A stretch of DNA of 64,000 bases from Varanus komodoensis. Its lineage: Eukaryota > Chordata > Lepidosauria > Squamata > Varanidae. Below the pieces are notes generated by a model, which was not told the DNA's origin, made no database searches, and worked only from the letters and a program-made list of their open reading frames with translations. The stretch lies in NCBI RefSeq assembly GCF_004798865.1, contig NW_025335268.1, positions 110,500,606-110,564,605 on the forward strand, read 5' to 3'. The first letter of the stretch is position 1; each line of letters opens with the position of its first letter. Shown piece after piece: positions 12,240-22,484 of this stretch. The position numbers and the translations under genes were made by a program.

Positions 12240-14260
12240 TGAAGTGGTTGTTTGGGAACTTGTACTGGGTCTTGACTGAAGTGGCACTTTTCTTTCACCA
12301 TCTAGCTGTGCAAGATATCAAGGTCACATTATGAGCAATCCTAGTAGCTGAACGATTACCAAAGACTTTAGGAAACCATGCTTGATGCCTGTGTATGGAT
12401 TTCCTGGAAAGAAAGCAATGGCCAGTCGGTGCCTGCAGGAATGGGAGTCATCTGGCAGCAATCAGGGACTATCATGTAACAATGACAGGTTCCAGAAAGC
12501 AAACTTGGATGGTAAGTAGCAGTCAAGCGCTACAGAACCAGGGGCAGCTTGCTCTGTGGTCTCTTTGTTAAAGCTATAGACTTGGCAGTATTGAGGAGCC
12601 TGGAAATGCATTTTCTGTCTTATAGTACTACAAGCATTTCGAGCCAAATCATTAAAAAAATATGGTTCTGTTCGTAGCCCAGAGTACAATATCTGAAACT
12701 ATACTTACTTTTCCTAAACAATAAGCATGACAATCATGACTTTAACTGATCCACTCTGCTACAAAAATGGTTAATATTTATGCTGCTACTTAATGAAATA
12801 TGGTCTTAGTACCATATTCTGTTCCCTCAAATGATTTGCTAGTTTTTCCTGCCATTTCTGAAACAGCAGAATGGATATCAGTTTATATATTTATTATATG
12901 CCAACCTCTTTGATAACTGCATTGGAAAGTGGTATACACATGTGAGTAATGAACAGTACTTCTATCATAAACATGCCTTATACTTGTAATACAAACACCA
13001 GCCATATATTAAGTAAGCATGCTGCACCAATTTCTTAAGTGTGAGCAGAACTGGGACTAGCCAAAAGCTGCACCTAGTCCAAACATTTATTCCAACTTTT
13101 TGCACTGATTGAATGAAATGTATTTGTAACTCAAGGCACCTTGGTCCTCTGATAATGTGTAATTTTGTTTCCACTTTATTTGTAACCAGGAAGGGATTTC
13201 CTACATTGAAAATTATTTTAATGGTAATTTCATGAGCAGAAGGCTGCAGTTTTTTTAGCCCAAGGAATTGTGCAGACAAGTATATGCAGCCTATAGTTTT
13301 TGGTGCTTAGAATGAGAAATAAAAGCACATGCCTTTGGCTAAGTATCTTGTTCCATAGGCAACTAAAATTCATCTACCTAATAAATGCAACAGCAAAGGA
13401 GTTGTGATGTCATTTAATTAAAAGAAAATATTAAATAATGGAATGATCTGTATAAAAGACACTTCCAACTGTATTACAAATGGTACTCGTCTATTCATAG
13501 TTAACATCCTCATATTTATCCCCCAATTACCCAAGATGGCACCAAAACAACCAATCCTGACATTGTCAGCAATCTTTGAATGCATAAGACACATCACTTA
13601 TATTAGTTGAAGTCAAGGTCCATTAACAATTGTTGAACAATTTGCCTTTCCTGCCTGCCTCCCTCCTTCCCTGTGTGTGTCTGTGTCTGCCTGCCTGCCT
13701 GCCTGTCTCCATGAATGATTGTCAATGGTTGAGTGTTATCAATTGTTTTGTTCAGACTTCACCAAACTGATGATCTGAACTGGGAATGATGTGAACTATA
13801 GTCCAACAGACTGAGAGAACAAAGGCTGCAGAAGTCTGGCAGTGACAGGAATAGGTATTATTTTAAAGGAAAATTTAGAGGAGAAACCCCATAATTTTGC
13901 AAAGACTAACAGATTTCAAATCTGACATCATTAAGACAGCGGTCCTTTAGTCATGAAAGAAAAGTCCATTAATGTCATGTTTTTCTCCCTTCATATGTGA
14001 AGAAACATTATTGCTTTGGGAATCAGAGGCCAGATACCTCTCATTCTGAGTTCATTGTCACATTGTACTTCGCAAGTGAAATACAAAAAGTGAAAAGCAT
14101 GAGGTTGGGAAACCCTCGATAGCTATTTACCCATGCACAGAAGCTGTACACATTCTAAGCAGCTAGAACATATTCAATTACTGTTCATAACAGTGTGAAT
14201 TGAAATTGAATCAAATTGAGTCAAGTGTTTATCAAAAGGATGTGAAAGTGTAGCTGTTGT
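12240..14260. other. Intergenic stretch, no gene seen
   Basis: AT-rich unique-looking sequence. A CTGCCTGCC/CCTT/GTGT low-complexity run lies at about 13650-13710. Confidence 0.5.
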
Positions 14261-14261
14261 G

Positions 14262-14425
14262 ACAAATATCTGTGAGAGCAACTGTGGTGTATGGGTGGGG
14301 AGGCCTGGGTTCTAATCCCCACTTGGCCATGAAGGTCACTTTGGGCCAGTAACTGACTGACTGCCACAGGGTTCTTGTGAGAATACAGTGGCAGGAGGAG
14401 GACTCTAAGTCATGTAGAAGGGTAG
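14262..14425 (+). mobile_element. tRNA-derived reptile SINE, diverged
   Basis: Same family as the 3.1 kb copy: CTGTGGTGTATGG, GGGTTCTAATCCCCACT, GGCCATGAAGG, CCACAGGGTTCTTGTGAG. The tail is lost into neighbouring repeat sequence. Confidence 0.6.
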
Positions 14426-15642
14426 CCTCTAGGTGTTTTGGACCACTATTCTGACCAGCCCTAATCAGGGTGGTTACTGGTCAGGGATCATGGAAGCTAT
14501 AGCCCAAAACGTACAGGTAGACCAGGTTCAGAAAGGGTTGTCCAGCTGCTTAAGAGAGTTTTAAACTATACTGCCAAGGGCCCATGCTTTCAACCCACCT
14601 CTAGGAAAAAAATTAAAGGTGGCACTTTGCATTTACCCAACACCCCCAGAACATTGTGTATTGTCACTGCAACACAAGGGAGTAGATTTAACAACTTGTC
14701 TTAATAGATGGGTAAAGGTAAGAGAAAATTCTAGAGAAATCTTTTTAAAATATTGAAGCCAAATGAAAAAGAAAGGTTGATTGAGGAAAACTGGAAAAAG
14801 AAGGCACCAAATTACACAGAGCTGTACAATAAGTTTATAAAATTGATCTAGTTTAGCTATTTACATTTTACCTATTTGAGTACAGTCTTTTGTTTCAGAG
14901 TCCAGCATTCCTTGTAAGAAAGAATATCTGTGAGGCCTCATCTTTTCTGAGAGTTTGAGACCTGTGACTTTCTGACAAAGATGCGCTGCTTTATTCAATA
15001 GTGGAATTTGCCACTTAGTGCGAATAACTAGTGAAAATAAGTGGTCTAGATAGCCAATTAGAAAAACAGAGATTACTTATGCCTTCAGGTTTTACAAGCT
15101 GATGCATTGTTAAAAAATGGATCAACCTCAGAATGTTAACTGGGGAATAAACATAGGATCTCTGGTTGTTACGGATTTCCAGAGAAGCAGTCTAATTGCA
15201 GACATTCTAAGGAACACATTGCTGGTTTGCTCAGAATATATGATTAGTAACATTAGGGTATCTATCACTTGGCTTTTTTTAAAGCATGTTAAATCAGAGT
15301 ATTCCTTTAGCAGAAGTTAGATAACATAACAAAGAACCAGAATATGTAGGATAATACAGTAAATTTACTTTCTATAGTCATCTGGCAACTAGAACAGGAG
15401 ATTCACCAATTTTATTAGAAGGGAACAATAATTCTTATACATTCTGTTCTATTTTCAATCCCAGACTTTTGTGTATAGTATATTGATAACAGTGTTGCTG
15501 AAGATGTCTTTCCACCCACCTTAAGGCTGCAATCCTAAAACTCATATTACTAAGTGAGCCCCGCTGAACACAATGAATCCTATTTCTGATTACTGGGCTC
15601 CTGACAGCAGCCATTCTATCAAACTGCAGGAGAAGGATATAC

Positions 15643-15740
15643 CATGTTTCCCTGAAAATAAGACCGGGTCTTATATAAATTTTTGCTCCAAGAGATGCAT
15701 TAGGGCTTATTTTTAGGTGTGTCTTATTTTTTCTTACAAA
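15643..15740 (+). repeat. Short palindromic interspersed repeat
   Basis: TTTCCCTGAAAATAAGAC followed by GGGTCTTATATAAAT, GCATTAGGGCTTATTTTTAG and GTCTTATTTTTTC. The partly self-complementary AAAATAAGAC / GTCTTATTTT ends fit a small DNA-transposon MITE found across amniotes. The family name is not certain. Confidence 0.45.
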
Positions 15741-16435
15741 AGCTGTAAGACTCTTGCCCTGAGAGTCCTCCACGATTCCTTTCTTGTACTCAACAGACTA
15801 GCTCTTTCTTTTTGCACCCATCTTGCATTTTGCATCCATGCATTAAATACAAAAACTACAGCAATATTAGTAATAATTTCAGCAGATAGTCAAACTTAGT
15901 GATTTTGGGTCACCAAGCACTGGCAAATCATTCAGGAATTGAAATTCCTGAATACCTTTCCTATCTTAAGGCAGATTAAAATGTTCACAAAATTTTAACA
16001 ATGTATAGCAGGATTGGAAAGAAAGTTGATCAGGACCTATTCATAGATCTCTGAGTGATCTGCCTTAGATCAACAGGGATTTCTGACTTCCAAATGCTTT
16101 TTAATAACTGCAAAGTAAAGACTCCCCACAATTCTACTGCTGAAGATGGCTTAGAGGACTGAGTGAGCCATTCAATTCTGATATAGAACAAATTATTTAA
16201 AATGAATGCCTGAGCTCAGGATTCTTTAATTCTGTCTTTTGCACCAGACTCTTGTAGTAGATATTGGGGTTTCAGAAAAAAGGGGGCTCCTGCAAGACTA
16301 AAGTCTACCACTGAACTACATATCAAAAGAGAAAGTAATGAACAGTACATCTGGAGACCTCTACAGGACAGCTAACAAAATGCAAGTTGGGTAGCAAATT
16401 TCTCCATGAGGTCTCCCCCAATTCTGAAAGAATTA

Positions 16436-17332
16436 CACTTGGCTTACTACTTGTGGTGTAGGACTAGAACTCAGGAGATTTGGGTGCTAGTCTTTATTCA
16501 GCCACAAAGCACACTGAGTTACTTTGGGCTAGCCACTCAGCCTAGCCTACCTCTCAGAGCTGTTAGAGCATGGGTCCTCAAACTATGGCCTGTGGCCCAG
16601 ATTCGATCTGCCATGCTCATTTATCCGGCCCACCTCAGAGGTTTTGGACTCGCTTGGAAAAAACAATCTCCGAGCGAGTCCAAAAGCTCTGAGCTGGTGC
16701 AGGCATTCTTTGAAAATGAGCAGAGAGCCGGTGCATGCGCCTAATTGTAAAAGCTCAACTGTGCGTGTGCTGGCTCTCCCCCGCCCCCTCTCCCCCACTG
16801 CATGCATATAGAGAGCGGGAATACGGAGCAGGAAACAGAAGAGGGCAGAAGAGAGAGAGAGACAAAGACGCTAAAAAAGTATTGAAGGTAAGAAAAAAAT
16901 ATAACATTTTTTCTCTGTTTTTAATTATGTGAGCCTGGGGGCTGTGCAGCCTTCTCTGAGTAACCCGCTGCCACCTCACTGAGCCCAGGAGTGGACAGGC
17001 TGTGTGGCCTTCTCCGAGCAAGCAAGCAAACATTTTTTAATTTTTAAAATGTTAATTATTTGTACATTAATTTTACTTTTAATTAATTTACATTAATTTT
17101 TAATTTTAATTAATTTTTTAATGTGCAGTGTGCATATGAATTTGTTCATTTTTTTTTTCAAACTACAGTCCAGCCCCGCAACAGTCTGAGGGATAGTGAA
17201 CTGGCCCCCTGTTGAAAAAGTTTGAGGACCCCTGTGTTAGAGGATACAATGGAGAGAACAACTCTGTAAGCTGCCTTGTGTTCCTTGCAAAAGGAGGAAA
17301 AGCAGGATATAAATGCTATCTATCTATCTATT
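16436..17332 (+). mobile_element. tRNA-derived SINE split by a hAT element
   Basis: The left half (16436-16568) carries ACTTGTGGTGTAGGAC, CACTCAGCCTAGCC and CTACCTCTCAGAGC. The right half (17243-17332) carries GGATACAATGGAGAGAACAA, TGTAAGCTGCCTTG and GGATATAAATG plus CTAT repeats. The two halves flank the hAT insertion exactly. Confidence 0.7.
16569..17234 (+). mobile_element. Non-autonomous hAT element with perfect 8-bp TSD
   Basis: Termini are CATGGGTCCTCAAACT (left) and AGTTTGAGGACCCCTG (right), inverted with two mismatches. The flanking 8-bp duplication TGTTAGAG (16561-16568 and 17235-17242) is perfect. It is 666 bp with no transposase frame. Inside, a 21-nt stem (16634-16654 with 16673-16693, one mismatch) closes on an 18-nt loop. 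Confidence 0.85.
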
Positions 17333-17334
17333 TT

Positions 17335-17590
17335 TAATACCATCCAATAGGCAAAGCTTTCTGGGCAGTTAACATAAGTTAAAAACAACAAAAACAAGGA
17401 AGACATAAAACAATAAGACAACAAATAATAAAACCATAGCAATTGAAACTGAATCAGCACAGAGGCATAGCAGTGGTAAAAATTTAACTATTGAAATGCC
17501 AGGCAAATAAAAAGGTTTTCACCTGGTGTCGAGAAGAATAGAGAGTAAGTGAAAGGCACCTAATATTTTTCTGCTCAAAGTTCTGGTTGC
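17335..17590 (-). repeat. L2-type LINE 3' fragment
   Basis: AAGGTTTTCACCTGGTGTCGAG on the plus strand equals the reverse complement of the L2 C-terminal coding end (compare AAAGGTCTTTACCTGGCGCCG at 35.15 kb); it also contains the degenerate 3' UTR. Confidence 0.5.
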
Positions 17591-17779
17591 TTATCTCCTA
17601 AGGTTACACCATATTTTTAACACCAACACAACCAGCAATGTTATATGTTCCTGGTCAGTATAGTAATCCTCTTTAATAGCAAACTCCAAAGAGTGCTGAC
17701 AGGACTGCAGCCAAAATGGAGCCACTGAGAAACAATAGGGTAATTGAGCTCTACAGAAGTATAAAAAAACCTTCAGAAA

Positions 17780-18440
17780 AAACCTGAATGGGGCAAAAAC
17801 TCTGGATGGGGTTGCACTCCCCCAAAGGACAGAGACAGGAGTTTGGGGATGCTTCTGGACCCAGAGCTGCCCCCAAAACACCAGGTGGGCTCTGTAACCA
17901 GAAGCACCTTCCATTGGCTGATTTACCAAGCTTGTTCTTATCTGGACAGGCAGAATCTGGCAACAGTAATTCATGCCCTGGTAACCTCTTGGCTTGACTA
18001 CAGTAACATGCTTTACATGGAGCTGCCCTTGAAAATGTTCCAGAAGTTGCAACTGATACACAGCAGAGCAGCATGTTTGCTTACAGGGACTAGTAGACAA
18101 GATCACGTATCACTAGTCTTTACAATCTTTACTGGTAACCAATTGCAGTCCAGGCCACTTCAAAGTGCTTGTATTAACATATAAAGCTTTAAACAGCTTA
18201 GGACCTGATTATTGGAAGGATCATCTCCACCCATGTGTATTTACCCATGCCTTAAGATCATTTTTGGAGGTCCTCCTCTGTGTTAGAAAAGGCCTGCGGC
18301 TCATACTGATATTTGCTTGCTTTAACTGCAGGAGGCCCAGGTGAGGTACTCTTGACAGCACTGCCACTGTCTCTGAAGGATGCTCTGCCAGTCTCCCCTT
18401 CAACTACAGTTGGTGCACAAAAGCTGCCCTTCAGCAGTTT
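17780..18440 (+). mobile_element. Old L2-type LINE fragment (RT C-terminal region)
   Basis: Frames encode GMLLDPELPPKHQV, ATVIHALVTSWLDYSNMLYM and ELPLKMFQKLQLIHSRAACL, aligning with [35 protein letters not shown] and [20 protein letters not shown] of the younger copy at 46.3 kb. Divergence is high and several frames are needed, so this copy is old. Confidence 0.75.
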
Positions 18441-18639
18441 CCCTGCCCCTTCACCATTAGAAGTATCAACTCTCTTTTGCTGATGTGACCATTACTCTTG
18501 AAGAAGGTGGATGTATTTTACATTTTCCCTTGGGTGACCCTGCTAGGAAACCAGCCTACTGAGACTCCTGGCCACATTGCTCTTGGATTCTTTGACACTC
18601 TGAACTCCCCTCACCACAATAAGCTGTTTATCTGAGAAG

Positions 18640-19700
18640 GAATACGATCATTACTAAGTATAAACACTAGGGAAAAGAACCATGTATTCCAGTATAAGCT
18701 CATTGGAAAAACGGTGAGGAATTTGTGTTAATTTGTAAGATAGTGCTACATAATTAACACATCAAAACTCTCTCATCAGTCAATTTAACTTCTCCTTAAG
18801 CTATTTTACTCAAGTTGTCCCAAAGCTACCCCATCACTGTTTCAAAGAGACTAGCTGCTTTTGGTTTCCTTCAGCTGTCATCCAGCATTCCATCAGGCTA
18901 AATATACTTATTAAATCCAAGCTTGATTCCTTCCACGTTTTCATTCCTTTTTCCTTGCCTGTATGTCTTTTAGACTGAAAACCTTGGAACGGGGACTTTT
19001 ATATGTATTATCTGTGTAAGACACTTTGGGAGAGATTTTGGCTTAACTGTAAAAACATTTCAAATAAATATGTAAGGCTAGAAACTATTCCTTAACTGGT
19101 GATCTTGTATTATCATGAATGCTCTTTTTATCACTAGCTCTTTTCATAGCAAAATTAACAGGTTTTTTTTGTGGAATTTTACTTTCTAAAGAAGCAAAGC
19201 AGTACCACAGTTATCAAGTTTAGGGTGCTATATTAAGTATATTTAGATAGAAAAAATTCTACATGCAGGGTTTTCTCTGCAGAGTTTTAGTTTCTGTCTG
19301 TCTAAACATGAACAGGATTGTGCCATTAAATAAAAATATGCTTGGGGATAAGACCAGAGGAATGAAGTATCCATTGTCAAAATAAAGTGATCAGCCAGGC
19401 ACAACAGATGAGGCCCTTCCACTACCTCAAGTTCGAATAGCTCAAAATACCATTTAACACATAAAATGTTTCAGCAATCTACAAAGGAAGGCAAAGAAAA
19501 AACGACAGGCCTCTTAATCGCCATCAGTTTCCAGAACCAAAGCATACATTTTGTTATACAGCAACACAGGATTAATACATTGGATTGAACCAACGTTAGT
19601 CCTACTTAAACTCATTAAAATGAACAGGATTAAGTCTGACTGGCAATCACTATGAAAAATTAATAAATAAATGCAAGATTAAATTTAGTTGAGGTAGAGA
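18640..19700. other. Intergenic stretch upstream of the CpG promoter
   Basis: No gene seen. A degenerate LINE-tail-like TTTCAAATAAATATG lies near 19057-19071. No divergent gene starting from the CpG region could be recognised. Confidence 0.45.
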
Positions 19701-19814
19701 CGGCGAGATTGAATAAGAAAATGCAAGGGCAATCGCGGGAGGAAGAGAAATGGGCAATATGGGCTGAAATACTCGGGGAAACCAAGGAAAGAAGGCAGCG
19801 AGGCAACAGAGGAT

Positions 19815-20094
19815 CGCGTGCCAGCTGCACTTTGTCGGAGCGACCCCACAGCAGTTCCATGCCACTGCAACAGCTCCCCTTATTCAAGCTGCACGTAGGA
19901 GGAGAAGCCCCGCACGTGCCAGAACGCCGGCGCGGAAGGATACAGCACAAACCATGCATGCGCGCCAAAGCACCGGGAGGGCGGAAGTTCCGGGAGGGTA
20001 TCAGGGTTCTGCGAAGGGTTGTCCCGTCGCGAGAACGTGGGTCACGTGCCGCTAGAGTGGGGCGAGGCTTCGCCAAAAGGCCTGGATACAAGCG
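19815..20094 (+). promoter_or_regulatory. CpG-rich promoter of the MCCC2-like gene
   Basis: This is the only strongly CpG-rich unique stretch in the window and it ends at a consensus donor (GTGAGT at 20095). It contains a back-to-back ETS-type site GCGGAAGTTCCGG at 19981-19993, an NRF-1-like GCATGCGC at 19956-19963, and two CACGTG E-boxes at 19913-19918 and 20043-20048. ETS and NRF-1 sites are typical of housekeeping and nuclear-encoded mitochondrial gene promoters. No TATA box is seen. Open frames on both strands here look like by-products of GC richness. Confidence 0.7.
19990..20094 (+). other. Noncoding exon 1 of the MCCC2-like gene (5' limit unknown)
   Basis: The exon end is inferred from the donor AAGCG|GTGAGT at 20094/20095. 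In the frame that would join exon 2 there is a stop at about 20052 and no ATG between it and the donor, so this exon is best read as 5' untranslated. The transcription start cannot be set from sequence; 19990 is nominal. Confidence 0.5.
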
Positions 20095-20490
20095 GTGAGT
20101 TTAGGCTTTTCTTGGGGGAGCTCAGTTAAGACTTACATTTCTTTGAGGAATTAAGGCACAATCGTGGTGAATGCTTGGAATTTAGGACTTACTTTTTTCC
20201 TAACACTTGCGGCCGCCACCTGTACACTTGCAGAAATTCCTTTTTATCTTGGAGTTGTAAACATCTTGCTGTTGGGTTATTTACCAATTCAGACAGTCCA
20301 AAACGAAAAGACCAAGAAATAGTGTCATAACATTTTTTTAAAGACACGCGATGGATTAGCCATGTTATTTACACACTCTTGTAATCTCAGTGGGCAAAGG
20401 TGGATCCAACCCCTCTGTGTGTCTTATGCCAGAGATTGCGAATGCTTCCAGATAAGGATTTCATCCTGCTTCATTCACAGGGTGTTTTAT

Positions 20491-20518
20491 GTGTGTGTGT
20501 GTGTGTGTGTGTGTGTGA
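20491..20518. repeat. GT dinucleotide microsatellite
   Basis: About 13 GT units in intron 1 of the MCCC2-like gene. Confidence 0.9.
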
Positions 20519-21111
20519 GTGTCCATATTTAGGTGACTCCATTGACGTGTAAGCATCACATGTTTTTCCGTAATTTTTTCTGTTTCTTACTGTGGAAACT
20601 GTTAAATCAACAACCAACCAACCAATAACCACCCTCCCTGCATCTTATTAACACTAAGAACCCTCCGTCTGTGAATGACTTGCTAGAATGCATGTATCAA
20701 AATACCTTTACAAAATCAATGGGGTGACTACCTGGGTTTATTTATTTGATTTATCTCCTCCTCTATCCCATGAGGTTAGTGTTAACAGGTATTCTAAATA
20801 TTAATATTTTATCGTAAGAGGCTTACAGTGTAAGGACATTTGAAATGCCTTGTACAGTTTTGAACACCTAATTGCAAAAGGAATATCAGAGACCTGGGAC
20901 AATGCAGAAGAGTGAATAAACTTAGAAAATTCAATTGCATAAGAAGTGATGAATGCCAGAAGCTTCAAAAAGTGTGGGTATGGGTTAGATAACTTAATGG
21001 AGATTTGCATGTTAATAGCTAATAGCCATGATTTAGGTGAAAATCAATATAAGCTAAATGGAACTACAGAGTTCAGAAGTATGCTGCTGAGTGTTGCTTT
21101 TGTGCCTTTTC

Positions 21112-21275
21112 TGTGGGCTCAGAAGATTTAGAAACATAGAAACAGAGCGAGTCAGAAGGGGTCTTCGGGACCGTCTAGTCTGACCCCCGGCCGGCTCCAC
21201 TCACGACATGCCCACCATGTGCATGTCTAGCCTATCCCTGAACACCCTCACCGATGGGGCCTCAACCACCTCCTG
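21112..21275 (-). repeat. CR1 LINE 3' end
   Basis: AAACATAGAAACAGAGCGAG, GTCTAGTCTGACCCCC and GGGCCTCAACCACCTCCTG are the reverse complement of a CR1 3' region. Confidence 0.65.
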
Positions 21276-21782
21276 TGTTTGGATATAACTGAAAACAAGA
21301 TACAGGACTAGGTGAAAACTTGATCTGGCCCAGCATTATTGTCCGGATTAATTTTTTTGCTGTCACACATCAGGGTGTTTCTGTATTTCAGACATTACTA
21401 CTTACTTTCAATATTGTTTATTATTGCAGACATTGTACATAGATTATTAGCTCAAACTAAATAGTTAATATTTCTTCCCCACAAGTATTACAGATTTAAA
21501 AACAATGTAATTCATGCAAAGTACAACAAACTAATACTTTTGGTAAAAGATGTGTTGAAATATGCAAATATTCAAATTCAGTGTAAATCCCAAGAATTAT
21601 ATATGTTAATAAATCCTGCCCCAATGTAGCTCAGCAAAATGAAAATTTAAATAGTAAAAGTATGTTATGAGAACAATACACAGAAAATAATTGTGGGGAT
21701 AGCTCTAAGCTTCAGGGTGCAAGAGCTGGAGCATCTTAAATTGATTTCCATTGTTTATCCCTTTACAAAAGGATTTCACGTA

Positions 21783-21850
21783 AAATCATAGAACAGTAGA
21801 GTTGGAAGAAGCCAAGAAGACCACTGCGTCCAACCCCTGCTGGTGAAGGT
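21783..21850 (-). repeat. CR1 LINE 3' end, short
   Basis: AAATCATAGAACAGTAGAGT, TGGAAGAAGCC and GTCCAACCCCTGCTG are the classic antisense CR1 3' terminus. Confidence 0.65.
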
Positions 21851-22236
21851 CACCAATTTATACCATCCCACTGATTATTATATCTTGCTCCTTGTATATA
21901 TCTTATACAAGACATCTTTTATCTTGCATACATTGTAATATTGAAATAGCATTACATTGACTAGCAGAATTTTGCTCTAGCAAAACAATTTTATATGGTA
22001 GAATCCACACATGATTTTAAATAGTTGATTATATGTTCTAAATATATGCTAGATTATTTTGTCTTGTTATATTTATTGTTTTATTTTTGTATTAACTAAG
22101 GGGTGAATTGGGATATGCATTTTAAAAATAAGATATATTGTATCATTCCAGGGTCATGTGGAACCATATTACTTTGATTCTGGTCTCCCGATATCCACGA
22201 TGCTTCTTGTCTGTATCTTGCTTTCCATTGTTCCAG

Positions 22237-22484
22237 CCTTCCAAGAAGAAGTGTCAGGAATTTGGCATGGGCAGACAGCAAATACTGAATCTACTGACCT
22301 GTGAGGATAGAGTAAAATCTGTCAACTTGGTTCCTCATAAGATGATTCATTCCTCTTCTGTGAGCTTCAAACTAAAAGCTAAACAGCATATGAGAAACTT
22401 CCCAGTATTAGATGGCAGCATCCCTTCCCTATATCGACATGCATTTGAAGTAAATGCAAAGAATAGTGCGGTCTGCATTCAGAG
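22237..22484 (+). CDS. MCCC2-like exon 2 (first coding exon)
   Basis: The preferred acceptor is TTGTTCCAG ending at 22236, behind a long pyrimidine tract; coding starts at ATG 22267 ([10 protein letters not shown]) and covers residues 1-72. An in-frame upstream ATG at 22156 would require the weaker acceptor ending at 22151 and would add 37 residues (MWNHITLILVSRYPRC...). Either start gives a basic, Ser-rich N-terminus compatible with a mitochondrial presequence. The conserved part begins near [13 protein letters not shown]. The donor AG|GTAATA splits an Arg codon. Confidence 0.75.

Noticed and set aside
19700-20094. Bidirectional promoter with a divergent upstream gene
   Set aside because: No exon-like sequence was found on the minus strand to the left; not supported.
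19660-20098. Open frames on both strands over the CpG region (129 and 143 codons)
   Set aside because: No homology recognised; expected from GC richness around a promoter. The plus frame crosses a strong donor and does not join exon 2 in the needed frame.
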